Shown: positions 35,932 through 47,381 of the stretch, piece after piece
How the letters are laid out: the number at the start of each line of letters is the position of its first letter
How positions within the stretch are numbered: position 1 is the stretch's first letter
Assembly (NCBI RefSeq): GCF_001429285.1
Contig: NZ_LMJJ01000041.1
Span: 406 to 64,405 of the forward strand
DNA length: 64,000 nt
Source of the DNA: Ensifer sp. Root278
GTDB lineage: Bacteria > Pseudomonadota > Alphaproteobacteria > Rhizobiales > Rhizobiaceae
Direction: 5' to 3'
Position numbers and translations under genes: made by a program
Notes under the pieces: generated by a model
Databases searched by the model: none
What the model was told of the DNA's origin: nothing
The model's input: the letters and a program-made list of their open reading frames with translations, nothing else

Positions 35932-37113
35932 TTAGTGCAACAGTTCCAGTCCGACCGCCGTCGCCTCGCCGCCGCCGATGCAGAGCGAGGCAATGCCGCG
36001 CTTGACGCCCTTCGCGCGCATGGCGTGCAAGAGCGTCACGATGATGCGGGCGCCCGAGGCGCCGATCGGGTGGCCGAGCGCGCAGGCGCCCCCGTTAATG
36101 TTGACGATATCGTCGGAAAGCCCGAGATCGCGGATCGCGGCCATCGCCACCACGGCGAAGGCCTCGTTGATTTCGTAGAGGCCGACGCTGCCTTTCTCCC
36201 AGCCGAGCTTGGCCATCAGCTTGTCGATCGCGCCGATCGGCGCGGTGGTAAACCAGGCCGGTTCCTGCGCATGGCCGGCATGGCCAGCGACGATGGCAAG
36301 GGGCGTCAGTCCGCGCTTTTCCGCCTCGCTTGCACGCATCAAAATCAGCGCCGCTGCACCGTCGGAGATCGACGACGAATTGGCCGCCGTCACGCTGCCG
36401 CCGTCACGGAAGGCGGCTTTCAGCTTCGGGATCTTTGCAGGATCCGATTTGGTCGGCTGCTCGTCGCGATCAAGGTTGGCGGTCTGGCGTTTGCCGGCGC
36501 CGCTGACCGCCACTATTTCCTCGGCAAAGGAACCATCCTCAGCCGCCCGGTTGGCGCGCTCCAGCGAGCGAAGCGCAAACGCGTCCTGATCGGTGCGCGA
36601 GAACTGGTAGTGTTCGGCCGTATCCTCGGCATAGGTGCCCATCAGCCGGCCGGAGTAGGCGTCTTCGAGGCCGTCGAGGAACATATGGTCCTTGATCTCA
36701 CCATGTCCCAGGCGGAAACCGCCGCGCGCCTTTGGCAACAAGTAGGGAGCGTTGGTCATCGACTCCATGCCGCCGACGGCCAGCACCGACGCGCTGCCCG
36801 AAAAGAGCGCGTCGTGGCCGAGCATCAGCGCTTTCATGCCGGAGCCGCAGACTTTGGAGATGGTCGTCGCCGGCGTTTCCTTGCCGAGGCCTGCGCCAAG
36901 AGCGGCCTGGCGCGCCGGGTTCTGGCCAATGCCGGCCGGTAGCACATTGCCCATCAGCACCTCGTCGACAGCTTCAAGGCCGGCGCGACCAAGTGCTGCC
37001 TTCAGCGCGATGGCGCCGATTTCCGGCGCGGTCAAATCCTTGAGGCTGCCCTGAAAGGCGCCCATTGGGGTGCGGGCCGCCGAAACGATGACGATAGGGT
37101 CAATTCTGCTCAT
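35932..37113 (-). CDS. Acetyl-CoA C-acyltransferase (thiolase)
   Basis: A 393-aa degradative/biosynthetic thiolase. The acyl-accepting Cys89 is in [30 protein letters not shown] and CIGGGEATA carry the remaining catalytic His and Cys. It condenses two acetyl-CoA or splits a 3-ketoacyl-CoA. ATG follows GGGAGAAAG. It begins 45 bp after lpdV, so it is probably the last gene of the bkd operon, where it could finish isoleucine breakdown, or use acetoacetyl-CoA from tyrosine. A phbA-type role is an alternative. Confidence 0.9.
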   Translation of the reverse strand: MSRIDPIVIVSAARTPMGAFQGSLKDLTAPEIGAIALKAALGRAGLEAVDEVLMGNVLPAGIGQNPARQAALGAGLGKETPATTISKVCGSGMKALMLGHDALFSGSASVLAVGGMESMTNAPYLLPKARGGFRLGHGEIKDHMFLDGLEDAYSGRLMGTYAEDTAEHYQFSRTDQDAFALRSLERANRAAEDGSFAEEIVAVSGAGKRQTANLDRDEQPTKSDPAKIPKLKAAFRDGGSVTAANSSSISDGAAALILMRASEAEKRGLTPLAIVAGHAGHAQEPAWFTTAPIGAIDKLMAKLGWEKGSVGLYEINEAFAVVAMAAIRDLGLSDDIVNINGGACALGHPIGASGARIIVTLLHAMRAKGVKRGIASLCIGGGEATAVGLELLH

Positions 37114-37158
37114 GTCTTTCTCCCATACGGCAATGGTTGGCGCTAGTGGGTGCCACCG

Positions 37159-38553
37159 TCAGATATGCAGCGCGTGCCCGAGCGCCTTCAACGCGGACTC
37201 CTGAAAGGCCTCCGATTGTGTCGGGTGGGCATGGATCGTGCCGGCGATGTCTTCGAGCCGCGCGCCCATCTCAATCGCCAGGCTGAAGCTTGCCGAGAGT
37301 TCCGAGACGCCGTGGCCGACGGCCTGGATGCCGAGCACCAGGTGGTTGTCGGCGCGGGCAACGATGCGGACGAAACCGTCTTCGGCAAGCGTCGTCATCG
37401 CCCGGCCGTTCGCCTGGAAGGGGAACTGGCCGATCTTGATCTCGATGCCGCTCGCGCGCGCCTCGTCGGGTGAGAGCCCTGATGTGACGATCTCGGGATC
37501 GGTGAAGCAGACCGCCGGGATGCAGCGCTTGTCCCAGCTTCGTTTATGCCCGGCGACGATCTCCGCCACCATCTCGCCTTGCGCCATGGCGCGATGCGCC
37601 AGCATCGGCTCGCCGGTGACGTCGCCGATCGCGTAGATGCCGCGCATGGAGGTGCGGCACTGGTCGTCGATGCGGATGAAGCGGCCGGTGCGGTCGAGGT
37701 CGATCTCCTCCAGGCCGAAGCCTTCGGTCACCGGCTTGCGGCCGACGGTGACGAGCACCTTTTCGGCGGCGACATCGATGGCGCGACCGTTGTGCTCGGC
37801 ATGCAGGCTGCCGGTCTCGGCGGAGTAGCTCTTGGCAACCGTCTGGGTGAAGACTTCGATGCCGAGCTCGCCTAGGCGCTTGCCGATCGGCTTCGTCAGA
37901 TCCGCGTCGTACTGCGGCAGGATGCGCGTCAGCGCCTCGACGATGGTGACATGGCTGCCGAGCTTGGCGAAGGCGGTGCCGAGTTCCAGACCGATATAGC
38001 CGCCGCCGATGACGGCGAGGCTCTTCGGCACGCTCTTCAGCGACAAGGCTTCCGTCGAGGAAATGATCGGCCCGCCGAAGGGCAGGTCCGGCAGTTCGAC
38101 CGGCGCCGAGCCGGTGGCAATGACGATCGCTTCGGCGCGGATGCGCTGCAGCCCGATTTCGGTCTCGACATCGACGGTCTTGCCATCGACGAAGCGGGCG
38201 GCGCCGATCACGGCCTTGACGCCGGCCTTTTTCAGAAGCCCGGTGACGCCGCCGTTCAGCCGGCCGACGATGCCGTCCTTCCAGGCGACGGTATGGGCGA
38301 GGTCGATCGACGGATTGGCCAGAGAGAGGCCGAGCGGGTTGCGGCCGGAGGCGGCCGCGCGCAGCTTGTGAAACTCTTCGGCCGCGTGGATCAGGGCCTT
38401 CGAGGGAATGCAGCCGACATTGAGGCAGGTGCCGCCGGCCTTGGCCTTTTCGACGATGACCGTGTCGATGCCGAGCTGGCCGGCGCGGATGGCTGCGATG
38501 TAGCCGCCGGGGCCGGCGCCGATCACGAGCAGCTTGCAGGATATTTCCTTCAT
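37159..38553 (-). CDS. lpdV: Dihydrolipoamide dehydrogenase, E3 of branched-chain complex
   Basis: A 464-aa FAD disulphide oxidoreductase. The FAD site GAGPGGYIAAIRAGQ is at residue 12, the redox pair Cys43/Cys48 in GGTCLNVGCIPSK, the NAD site VIGGGYIGLELG near 180, and HAHPTQSEAF at the C-terminus supplies the catalytic His. It reoxidises the lipoyl arm of the E2 protein encoded 7 nt upstream. Rhizobia usually have other lpd genes for pyruvate and 2-oxoglutarate complexes; position assigns this one to the branched-chain complex. Confidence 0.95.
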   Translation of the reverse strand: MKEISCKLLVIGAGPGGYIAAIRAGQLGIDTVIVEKAKAGGTCLNVGCIPSKALIHAAEEFHKLRAAASGRNPLGLSLANPSIDLAHTVAWKDGIVGRLNGGVTGLLKKAGVKAVIGAARFVDGKTVDVETEIGLQRIRAEAIVIATGSAPVELPDLPFGGPIISSTEALSLKSVPKSLAVIGGGYIGLELGTAFAKLGSHVTIVEALTRILPQYDADLTKPIGKRLGELGIEVFTQTVAKSYSAETGSLHAEHNGRAIDVAAEKVLVTVGRKPVTEGFGLEEIDLDRTGRFIRIDDQCRTSMRGIYAIGDVTGEPMLAHRAMAQGEMVAEIVAGHKRSWDKRCIPAVCFTDPEIVTSGLSPDEARASGIEIKIGQFPFQANGRAMTTLAEDGFVRIVARADNHLVLGIQAVGHGVSELSASFSLAIEMGARLEDIAGTIHAHPTQSEAFQESALKALGHALHI

Positions 38554-38560
38554 GATCGCC

Positions 38561-39844
38561 TCAGGCCTCCACGAAAATTAGCGCCGGGGTTTCGAGCAGG
38601 GTTTTCAGCCGCTGCACGAAGACGGCCGCATCCCAGCCGTCGATGACGCGGTGGTCGAAGCTCGAGGACAGGTTCATGATCTTGCGCGGCACGAACTGCG
38701 TGCCGTCCCAGACCGGCCTGATCGCAAGCTTGTTGACGCCGACGATCGCCACTTCCGGATGGTTGATGACCGGGGTGGTGACGATGCCGCCGAGCGCGCC
38801 GAGCGACGAGATGGTGATCGTCGATCCGGTCAACTCGTCGCGGGTGGCCGTGCCGGTGCGGGCCGCTTCCGCCAGACGGTTGAGTTCGGTGGCGCAATCC
38901 CAGATGCCGCGTGCTTCGGCATGGCGCACGACCGGGACGGTGAGGCCGGCGGGTGTCTGGGTGGCGATGCCGATATGCACGGCGTGATGGCGGTGGATGA
39001 TGCCGGGACCGTCGTCGAAGATCGCGTTGACGGCGGGCTGATCGGCAATGGTGCGGACCAGCGCGCGCATCAGATAGGGCAGGATCGTCAGCTTCGGTTG
39101 ATCCGGCTTGCGGTCGCGGTTCATCGTCGTCCGCAGGTCCTCGAGCGCTGTCATATCCACTTCTTCCACATAGGTGATGTGGGGAATGCGCGAGGTCGAA
39201 AGCGACATCTTCTCGGCGATGCGGCGGCGAAGGCCGGTCACCTTGATCTCGTCGACCGCGGTCTTGCGCTGCAGGCCGGCGGGCGCCGGCGCCGGCTGGG
39301 CGCCGCGGGCGATGAACTGGTCGAGATCATCATGAGTGATGCGGCCGGCCGGACCGGTGCCGGCCACCTGGCGCAGGTCGACGCCGCTTTCCTTGGCGCG
39401 CAGGCGCACGGCCGGCGAGGCCAGTGCTTTTTCCAGCCGCTCGCCGGTCGCGTGGCCATTCGCGATCGGTGCCTTCGCCTCGACTTTGACGGGTTGCGTA
39501 GGCTTGGCGACTGGGGCGGGTGCCTCGACCTTTACGGCGGGCTGTTCTTCCGCCTTTGCTGCCAGCTTGTTGTCAACAGCCGGTGCGGCTGTTTCCCCCT
39601 CACCGGCGATTTCGATGCGCACCAGCGGCGCCTTCACCGCGACGGTGTCACCCACTTCGGCACCGAGCCAGAGCACGGTGCCGGTGACGGGCGAGGGGAT
39701 TTCGACGGTCGCCTTGTCGGTCATGACGGCGGCGAGCACCATGTCCTCGCGAACGGGATCGCCAGGCTTCACGTGCCATTCCACGAGTTCGGCCTCAGCC
39801 ACGCCTTCGCCGACATCGGGCATCTTGATTACGAATTCGCCCAT
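38561..39844 (-). CDS. bkdB: Branched-chain 2-oxoacid dehydrogenase E2 (lipoyl acyltransferase)
   Basis: 427 aa. One lipoyl domain with the modified Lys44 in MTDKATVEI, an Ala/Pro/Glu/Lys-rich linker (about 85-130), the peripheral-subunit-binding domain (ASPAVRLRAKESGVDL, GTGPAGRITHDDL), and the catalytic domain with HRVIDG (His398). It transfers branched acyl groups from lipoate to CoA. One base separates it from the E1-beta gene. Confidence 0.95.
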   Translation of the reverse strand: MGEFVIKMPDVGEGVAEAELVEWHVKPGDPVREDMVLAAVMTDKATVEIPSPVTGTVLWLGAEVGDTVAVKAPLVRIEIAGEGETAAPAVDNKLAAKAEEQPAVKVEAPAPVAKPTQPVKVEAKAPIANGHATGERLEKALASPAVRLRAKESGVDLRQVAGTGPAGRITHDDLDQFIARGAQPAPAPAGLQRKTAVDEIKVTGLRRRIAEKMSLSTSRIPHITYVEEVDMTALEDLRTTMNRDRKPDQPKLTILPYLMRALVRTIADQPAVNAIFDDGPGIIHRHHAVHIGIATQTPAGLTVPVVRHAEARGIWDCATELNRLAEAARTGTATRDELTGSTITISSLGALGGIVTTPVINHPEVAIVGVNKLAIRPVWDGTQFVPRKIMNLSSSFDHRVIDGWDAAVFVQRLKTLLETPALIFVEA

Positions 39845-39845
39845 C

Positions 39846-40859
39846 TCAGGCCTCCATCACTTCGACGAGCGCGCGTCCGACGCGCGCGGGGCCGGGGAAA
39901 TAGTCCCATTCCTGGGCGTGCGGGTAGGGCGTGTCCCAGCCCGCAACGCGCACGACGGGCGCTTCGAGATGGTAGAAGCAATGCTCCTGAACGAGCGAGG
40001 CCACTTCGCCGCCGAAGCCTGACGTGAGCGTGGCCTCATGCACGACGACGCAGCGACCAGTCTTTTCCACCGACTTCACGATCGTATCGAGATCGAGTGG
40101 CAGCAGGCTGCGCAGGTCGATCACCTCGGCGTCGATACCGGTTTCCTCGGCCGCTGCAAGCGCCACGTGCACCATGGTGCCATAGGCGACGACGGTGACG
40201 GCGGAGCCCTGACGGCGGATCTCCGCCTTGCCGATCGGGATGGTGTAGTGGCCTTCGGGTACCTCGCCGAGGTCATGCTTCGACCACGGGATGACCGGCC
40301 GGTCGTGATGGCCGTCGAAGGGACCGTTGTAGAGCCGCTTCGGCTCCAGGAACATCACCGGATCGGGATCTTCGATCGAAGCGATCAGCAGGCCCTTGGC
40401 GTCATAGGGATTGGAGGGCACCACGACCTTGAGGCCGCAGACATGGGTGAACAGCGCTTCCGGGCTCTGGCTGTGGGTCTGGCCGCCGAAGATGCCGCCG
40501 CCGGTCGGCATGCGTAGCACGATCGGGCAGGTGAAATCGCCGTTGGAGCGGTAGCGGATGCGGGCCGCTTCCTGGGTGATCTGGTCGTAGGCCGGGTACA
40601 TGTAGTCGGCGAACTGGATCTCGACGCAGGGCTTCAGCCCATAGGCCGCCATGCCGATCGCCGTGCCGACGATGCCGCTTTCGCTGATCGGTGCATCGAA
40701 ACAGCGGGTCTTGCCGTATTTCGCCTGTAGCCCTTGCGTGCAGCGGAAGACGCCGCCGAAATAGCCGACGTCCTCGCCGAAGACGACGACGTTGTCGTCG
40801 CGCTCCATGGAGACGTCCATGGCGCTACGCACGGCTTCGATCATTGTCATTCTGGCCAT
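39846..40859 (-). CDS. bkdA2: Branched-chain 2-oxoacid dehydrogenase E1 beta subunit
   Basis: A 337-aa transketolase-type beta subunit: MIEAVRSAMDVSMERDDNVVVFGEDVGYFGG at the start (blocks MIEAVRSAMD and VVVFGEDVGYFGGVF), FDAPISESGIVGTAIG, and the C-terminal transketolase domain with DLRSLLPLD. With E1-alpha it decarboxylates 2-oxoacids of Val, Leu and Ile. The start ATG 40859 is 1 bp after the E1-alpha stop; the open frame upstream is not used. Confidence 0.95.
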   Translation of the reverse strand: MARMTMIEAVRSAMDVSMERDDNVVVFGEDVGYFGGVFRCTQGLQAKYGKTRCFDAPISESGIVGTAIGMAAYGLKPCVEIQFADYMYPAYDQITQEAARIRYRSNGDFTCPIVLRMPTGGGIFGGQTHSQSPEALFTHVCGLKVVVPSNPYDAKGLLIASIEDPDPVMFLEPKRLYNGPFDGHHDRPVIPWSKHDLGEVPEGHYTIPIGKAEIRRQGSAVTVVAYGTMVHVALAAAEETGIDAEVIDLRSLLPLDLDTIVKSVEKTGRCVVVHEATLTSGFGGEVASLVQEHCFYHLEAPVVRVAGWDTPYPHAQEWDYFPGPARVGRALVEVMEA

Positions 40860-40860
40860 G

Positions 40861-42132
<1,272 letters not shown>

Positions 42133-42140
42133 TCAAAGAT

Positions 42141-42225
42141 CGGTTCCAATTGAACCGCTCTTCATCTCTGTTTTCACGCATTTCCGGACGCAAAACCGCT
42201 ACGCAGTTTTGCTGGAAATGCTCTA
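42141..42225 (-). repeat. Rhizobial intergenic palindromic repeat, copy A
   Basis: Read leftward it runs from AGAGCATTTCCAGC through GCAAAACTGCG/CGGTTTTGC, a hairpin, and GTCCGGAAATGCGTGAAAAC to a small hairpin CGGTTC/GAACCG. The same string, with few changes, follows cobL at 54.5 kb. Non-coding; such elements are dispersed in rhizobial genomes. Confidence 0.8.
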
Positions 42226-42254
42226 AATCGGGAAAACGATCGGACTGACATATG

Positions 42255-42375
42255 CGAAGACGTACGTTCCGACCTCACACGGCTCCTCTGCCTGAGGTCT
42301 GCGTACACTCCTCCTAAGCCCCGCTCTCCCGACGGGAATACTCACAGACTGCCACGAGTTCCGGGGCTTATGAAG
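42255..42375 (+). ncRNA. Small RNA candidate with exposed CUCCUC loops
   Basis: Two stable stem-loops: GACCTCA...TGAGGTC (42271-42299) with inner GGC/GCC and the loop TCCTCT, and TAAGCCCCG...CGGGGCTTA (42315-42370). Between them ACTCCTCC is unpaired. Exposed anti-Shine-Dalgarno sequence of this kind is a hallmark of the rhizobial alpha-r14 (NfeR1-type) small RNAs. No T-run terminator or clear promoter is visible, so strand and existence are uncertain. It could instead be the structured leader of bkdA1. Confidence 0.35.
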
Positions 42376-42512
42376 GTCTTTCCGTGTTGCGGGGCAGGGG
42401 CAGACGAAGAAAGATAGAATCCTGCCGGGAGTGCGCTCACGCGTTGTGTTGCGCATGGCCTTGCCGGTCGCTGCTTGTAATTTTCTTTCGCGGGCGTTTC
42501 GCCGTACGGCGA

Positions 42513-43880
42513 TCAAACCGGCGGGGCGATCGTAATCGGCGTCCCGTCGAGGAAGCGCGAGAGCCGGAATGGGGTGGGGTCGACGACCGGTATATCTCCG
42601 GTCACGAGATCCGCAACGAGGTGCCCGGCGCCCGGTCCGATGCCGAAACCGTGGCCCGAAAATCCGGTCGCGATGATCAGTCCCGGAACGCCTTCTGCCG
42701 CTGAAATCACCGGAACGGCATCCGGCGTCACGTCGATGAGGCCGGCCCAGATCTGCTGCACCTTGGTCTCACGCAGAAACGGGAAGGCTTTTGCGGCGGC
42801 GTCGAGAGCATGAAGTGCGCGGCGGGAATCCGGGTTGGGATCGAGCACGCGGTGGCGCTCGAAGGCGCCCGGGCGATCGAGCGGGACGGCGCCGATTTCG
42901 AACAGCTCGTTCCAGCTCTGGGCGCTGAGGCCGACCTGCACGGCCTCGCCTTCCGCCTTTCGCGCCGGCTGGAAATCGCGGAAGAACGCGAAGCTGTCGG
43001 GCACGATCGCGTGCAGATTGGCCGCGCCATCGGCAATCGTGTAGCCGCCGTCGAACCGCTTGCGGTAGGCGTAAGTTGCGGTTGCGCCGGCGCCTTCCGG
43101 TCCCCCGGAAGCCGGGCCGGTTCTCAAGACCGTGTTGCGCACTTTCAGTTGCGGCAGGCGGATGCCAAGGCTCTTGAGCAACAGTCGCGACCAGGCACCG
43201 CCGGCGACGACGACCGTCGAAGTTTCGATGCGACCCTTCTCGGTCACAACCGCGGAGATCCGCCCGGCCGTCCTCTCGACGCCGCGCACGGCGCAGCCGG
43301 TGACGATGCGTGCCCCGGCGCGGCGAGCGCCGGCGACGATCGCGGGCACGGCCTTTTGCGGTTCTGCCCGGCCGTCGCTTGGGGTGAAGAGCGCACCTTC
43401 ATAGCGAAGGGCGGCGCCCGGCATTGCCGCCGCGGTCGCATCAGCGCCAAGCTGCCGACTGTCGACGCCATAGGGTTGGGCCATTGCGAGCCAGGCATCG
43501 CGGTTGGCGACATCACGTTCATTCTCGGAGATGTAGAGAATGCCGCTGCGGCGAAAGCCGGTCTCGCCGCCAATGCGGGCGTCGAGCGTGTCCCAGATCC
43601 TCAGCGCCTCGATCGCCAGTGGGATCTCGCGCTCGTCGCGGCCCATGACCCGCACCCAGCCCCAGTTGCGGCTCGACTGCTCCGCTCCGGGCATGCCTTT
43701 CTCGCAAAGCACGACATCGATGCCGCGTTCGGCGAGGAAGAGGGCTGTGCTGACGCCGATGATACCACCACCGACGATGACGACGTCGGCCTTGGCGGGC
43801 AGGGCGGTATCGGTGGCGATGGGATCAAGCGCGGGACCGGGCATGGGGAGGTACTTTCGGGCAGGACGTGTCACGGTCAT
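42513..43880 (-). CDS. FAD-dependent amino acid oxidoreductase (DAO family)
   Basis: About 455 aa, DAO superfamily (PF01266). The FAD site DVVIVGGGIIGVSTALFLAERG lies near residue 32, followed by CEKG at the strand end, SSRNWGWVR (family block), STVVVAGGAWS and the C-terminal VISAAEGVPGLIIATGFSGHGFGIGPGAG. Substrate probably a secondary amine or D-amino acid. The start is uncertain: ATG 43880 is chosen, ATG 43844 is possible, and neither has a clear ribosome site. No partner genes adjacent, so substrate cannot be inferred. Confidence 0.85.
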   Translation of the reverse strand: MTVTRPARKYLPMPGPALDPIATDTALPAKADVVIVGGGIIGVSTALFLAERGIDVVLCEKGMPGAEQSSRNWGWVRVMGRDEREIPLAIEALRIWDTLDARIGGETGFRRSGILYISENERDVANRDAWLAMAQPYGVDSRQLGADATAAAMPGAALRYEGALFTPSDGRAEPQKAVPAIVAGARRAGARIVTGCAVRGVERTAGRISAVVTEKGRIETSTVVVAGGAWSRLLLKSLGIRLPQLKVRNTVLRTGPASGGPEGAGATATYAYRKRFDGGYTIADGAANLHAIVPDSFAFFRDFQPARKAEGEAVQVGLSAQSWNELFEIGAVPLDRPGAFERHRVLDPNPDSRRALHALDAAAKAFPFLRETKVQQIWAGLIDVTPDAVPVISAAEGVPGLIIATGFSGHGFGIGPGAGHLVADLVTGDIPVVDPTPFRLSRFLDGTPITIAPPV

Positions 43881-44018
43881 CGGTGCATGCCGCCGCCGCG
43901 AGATCAAGACCTGCTATCTGGCCATTGCTCGAAAGCTAGGGTTTGCCGGCTCACTTTGTTTGGGAAAGCTGGTCCGCCTCGCCATCGGGCGGACTTCCGG
44001 TTTGCCCGGGGAGCTTCT

Positions 44019-44432
44019 ATGCTCGCCCGCATGAGTGAGAGCCGCCCCGATCTTCGCCCCGTCCTGCGCATCGATTTTCCGCCCGCCGCCCGGCTCGGCC
44101 GCGGCAAGATCATGCTGTTGGAGTTGATCCGCGAGACCGGGTCGATCTCTGCGGCCGGCCGGGCGATGGACATGTCCTATCGGCGCGCCTGGCTGCTGGT
44201 CGATGCTTTGAACCGGATGTTCTCCGAGCCTTCGGTCGAGTCGCAGCGCGGCGGCAAACAGGGTGGCGGGGCGCAGGTGACACCTTTCGGCGACACGTTG
44301 ATCCGGCGCTACCGCAAGATGGAGGAAAAAACGCAAGCCGCGATCGCCGAGGATCTTGCCTGGCTCGAATCCGTTCGCGGCAGCGATCCGCCAGCAGGCG
44401 CTGGCGAGGTCGTTCCGGGCAAAGCTCAGTGA
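44019..44432 (+). CDS. modE: ModE-like molybdenum regulator without Mop domains
   Basis: A 137-aa protein equal to the LysR-like DNA-binding half of Mod[40 protein letters not shown] and [15 protein letters not shown] are characteristic (shown as two blocks of the winged helix). It lacks the two C-terminal molybdate-binding Mop domains of full-length ModE. ATG 44019 follows GGGGAG. It converges with modC and their ends overlap by 7 nt. Such short forms exist in rhizobia; how they sense molybdate is unclear. It should bind the Mo-box before modA. Confidence 0.85.
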   Translation: MLARMSESRPDLRPVLRIDFPPAARLGRGKIMLLELIRETGSISAAGRAMDMSYRRAWLLVDALNRMFSEPSVESQRGGKQGGGAQVTPFGDTLIRRYRKMEEKTQAAIAEDLAWLESVRGSDPPAGAGEVVPGKAQ

Positions 44433-45499
44433 TCGATCGCCACCGATTTTATGATGGCGTAGACCGTCTTGCCAGGAACAAGCGCAAGCGCGTCGCGTGA
44501 AAACCGAGTGATGCGGGCGGCAATCGTCGCATCGCCGCAAGTCACCCTGACATCGACGCTGCCGTCTTCCTCCGTCGCGATCGCAAGGATGCGCCCTTCC
44601 AGCACGTTGAGCGCGCTGATCTCCACAGGTCTTGATGTCGCCAACATGACGTCGCGCGCGGCGACGTGCACGCGAAGCCTGCTGCCGGGTGCCGCGCTGA
44701 CACCCGCAATGCGCAGCCGTTCCCGTCCGACCCGGACCGTCGTCAGTTCGTGGGACGGATCGGTTCCCTCGACCTCGCCTTCCAGCAGGACGCCGGCCTC
44801 GCGCCTGCCGGTGGCGAGCATGGCGGCCGGCGCGCTCAAGACCTCGGCGGCCGCGCCCGATGCGGTGACCCGGCCGTTTTCGAGGACGACGACGCGGCGC
44901 GCCAGCCGGGCGACTTCGCCGACGGAATGGCTGACATAGACGATCGGGATGCCGGCATCGTCACGCAGCCGTTCGAGATAGGGCAGAATCTCGGCCTTGC
45001 GGGCCTCGTCGAGTGCGGCGAGCGGCTCATCCATCAGGAGCAGGCGCGGTGCGGCGAGCAACGCACGGCCGATCGCGACGCGCTGCCGTTCGCCACCGGA
45101 CAGGGCTGAAGGGTTGCGTTCCAGCAGATGGCCGATCCCGAGCATCTCGACAATGCGCGCAAAGTCGCCACCGGAGCCGCTCTTGCCGGCGAACCAGCGG
45201 CCATAGGCGAGATTGCGGCGCACGCTCAAATGCGGAAAGAGGCGTGCTTCCTGGAAGACATAGCCGAAGCGGCGGCGATGCACCGGGGTAAAAATCCGGC
45301 GCTCGCTGTCGGCGATGACGTCGCCATCGAGCACAACGCGACCGCTTTGCGGCTTCAACAACCCGGCGATGATATTGATCAGCGAGGTCTTGCCGGAGCC
45401 GGAGCGACCGAACAGCGCGGTAACGCCGCCGTCCGAGGTGAAGGCGGCATCGAGCGAGAAACTGCCGAACTGGTGGCGGGCTTCGATGGTGAGGCTCAT
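44426..45499 (-). CDS. modC: Molybdate ABC importer, ATP-binding protein
   Basis: A 357-aa ATPase. Walker A is [10 protein letters not shown] (about 30), signature [15 protein letters not shown] (about 135), Walker [16 protein letters not shown], switch His in [13 protein letters not shown]. Residues about 290-352 form one Mop domain ([10 protein letters not shown]...[16 protein letters not shown]), usual for ModC and able to bind molybdate for feedback. Start ATG 45499 overlaps the modB stop as ATGA. Confidence 0.95.
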   Translation of the reverse strand: MSLTIEARHQFGSFSLDAAFTSDGGVTALFGRSGSGKTSLINIIAGLLKPQSGRVVLDGDVIADSERRIFTPVHRRRFGYVFQEARLFPHLSVRRNLAYGRWFAGKSGSGGDFARIVEMLGIGHLLERNPSALSGGERQRVAIGRALLAAPRLLLMDEPLAALDEARKAEILPYLERLRDDAGIPIVYVSHSVGEVARLARRVVVLENGRVTASGAAAEVLSAPAAMLATGRREAGVLLEGEVEGTDPSHELTTVRVGRERLRIAGVSAAPGSRLRVHVAARDVMLATSRPVEISALNVLEGRILAIATEEDGSVDVRVTCGDATIAARITRFSRDALALVPGKTVYAIIKSVAIDH

Positions 45500-46197
45500 T
45501 GGGCCGCCACCCGACGGGCGGCGAATGTCGCCAGCAGTTCGGAGAAGATGAGCGCGGCCATGGAAATGACGACCGAAATGATCGTCAGTCGCATGGCACC
45601 GGCGTCGCCACCCGGCACCTGGGTGAAGGTGTAGATCGCAGACGACAGCGTCTGTGTCTCGCCGGGAATGTTGGAGACGAAGGTGATCGTCGCGCCGAAC
45701 TCGCCCATCGCCTTGGCAAAGGCGATGATCATGCCGGCGATGATGCCGGGGATGATCAGCGGCAGGGTGACGGTGGCAAAGACCCAGGGCGGGCTGGCGC
45801 CGAGCGTGGTCGCTGCGTCCTCGAGCTTGCGGTCGATTGCTTCGATCGACAGGCGGATGCTGCGCACCATCAGCGGAAAGGCCATGACCGCGCTGGCGAG
45901 CGCCGCGCCCGTCCAGCGGAAGGAGAAGACCAAACCGAAGTAGTCGGCAAAGAAGGCGCCGAGCGGTCCGCGGCGCCCGAAGAGCAGGAGCAGCAGGAAG
46001 CCGGTAACGACCGGCGGCAGGATCAGCGGCAGGTGAACGAGACCATTCAGCAGCGTCTTGCCCCAGAAGCGGCCGCGCGCGAGCAGCATGGCGATGGCGA
46101 GCGCGAAGGGCAGGCTGCAGATCATCGCGACGGTTGCGACGCGCAGGCTCAAGAGGATCGCCGTCCATTCCGCATCGCTCACTGCAAGCCAGTCCAA
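45496..46197 (-). CDS. modB: Molybdate ABC importer permease
   Basis: A 233-aa permease with five or six hydrophobic segments and the EAA loop [25 protein letters not shown] typical of Mod[15 protein letters not shown] is a family block. It forms the homodimeric channel with ModC. A 167-bp gap to modA without a terminator suggests one transcript modA-modB-modC. Confidence 0.95.
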   Translation of the reverse strand: MDWLAVSDAEWTAILLSLRVATVAMICSLPFALAIAMLLARGRFWGKTLLNGLVHLPLILPPVVTGFLLLLLFGRRGPLGAFFADYFGLVFSFRWTGAALASAVMAFPLMVRSIRLSIEAIDRKLEDAATTLGASPPWVFATVTLPLIIPGIIAGMIIAFAKAMGEFGATITFVSNIPGETQTLSSAIYTFTQVPGGDAGAMRLTIISVVISMAALIFSELLATFAARRVAAQ

Positions 46198-46364
46198 CAG
46201 ATGTCGCTCCCCGATACGAGGCTGGTGAGATGTGGCTGTCCGCCTGCATCCGCCCCTGCCTCTGACGAATGATTGCGTCGCCCGCGTTTGGGCGCGGGCG
46301 ACGCGTGACGATAGATGCTTCGCCTGCCTCTGGACAGCCGAGATCCACCGTCTTTTCAGGCCGA

Positions 46365-47156
46365 TTACTTAAGGACGGTGAAGCCCTGCTTTTCGAAGAG
46401 GGCGGCTGCCTTCGCCGACTTGACGAAGTCGACATAGGCGGCGGCATCCGGGCTCTTGCTCTCGGCGGTAATCGCAATCGGATAGATGATCGGCGGATGG
46501 CTGTCTTCCGGGAAGGTACCGACGACCTTCACGCCCGGGTCGGCGGCCGCGTCGGTCTGGTAGACGATGCCATAGGGTGCTTCGCCGCGCGAGACGAGGA
46601 GGAGTGCCGCGCGCACGCTTTCGGCGCCGGCGACCTTGGGCTCTACGGCCTTCCAGGCGCCGAGCTTTTCGAGCGCCGCCTTGCCGTATTTGCCGGCCGG
46701 AACGGAATCGACGGCACCCATGGCGAGGCGACCGTCGCCGAGCATGGCTGCCAGGTCGAAGCCCTGCTTCATATCGACGGCTGCTGCGTCGGCCTTGCCG
46801 GAAACGAGTACGATGCGGTTGCCGAGCAGGTTGGAGCGGGTGTCGTCCTTGATCAACTTCTTGTCCGTGAGATAGTCCATCCAGGCAAGATCGGCGGAGA
46901 TGAAGACATCGGCTGGTGCGGCCTGTTCGATCTGCTTGGCGAGTGCCGAGCTTGCCGCGTAGGAAACGGTCGTTTCCTTGCCGCTTTCCTTCCGCCACTC
47001 GGCATTGATCGCATCGAGCGCGTTCTTGAGGCTAGCGGCCGCAAAGACCGTTACCTTCTCTTCGGCCTGCGCCGATGCCGGCATGACGGTGGTACCGGCC
47101 CAGGCGAGGCAGAGTGTCAACACCAGGCCCTTCAGCCAGTCTCTTCTCTTGATCAT
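46365..47156 (-). CDS. modA: Periplasmic molybdate-binding protein
   Basis: A 263-aa binding protein with a signal peptide ([26 protein letters not shown]). The ModA core is clear: [16 protein letters not shown] (first ligand-loop Ser), [24 protein letters not shown], and [23 protein letters not shown] 47156 chosen. First gene of the mod operon; the Mo-box lies 61-84 bp upstream of its start. Confidence 0.95.
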   Translation of the reverse strand: MIKRRDWLKGLVLTLCLAWAGTTVMPASAQAEEKVTVFAAASLKNALDAINAEWRKESGKETTVSYAASSALAKQIEQAAPADVFISADLAWMDYLTDKKLIKDDTRSNLLGNRIVLVSGKADAAAVDMKQGFDLAAMLGDGRLAMGAVDSVPAGKYGKAALEKLGAWKAVEPKVAGAESVRAALLLVSRGEAPYGIVYQTDAAADPGVKVVGTFPEDSHPPIIYPIAITAESKSPDAAAYVDFVKSAKAAALFEKQGFTVLK

Positions 47157-47216
47157 CGATTTCCTCCAACGAAGCGTGATATCTCTTAGGATACAACGAT
47201 ATCGCTTCCTGATTAG

Positions 47217-47240
47217 CGTTGTATCCATTGAAATACAATG
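47217..47240. promoter_or_regulatory. Mo-box (ModE operator) before modA
   Basis: CGTTGTAT-N8-ATACAATG matches the 8-8-8 layout of the E. coli ModE site (CGTTATAT-N8-ACATAACG type). A further ATACAACG half-site at 47191-47198 makes GGATACAACG/CGTTGTATCC, a perfect 10-bp inverted repeat with the left arm, so three half-sites are present. Confidence 0.75.
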
Positions 47241-47381
47241 CTCTTGTAGACGGCTAGCGCGGCGTCCGGCGCGCCCATCCGCTCCAGGCAAAAGCCGTGC
47301 AACATCCGCGATGGGGCTTGCGATGGCGGTCGGGCGGCCTAAATTGCTGGCCTCAAAGGCAATTGATGGACCGGAGGTGCG

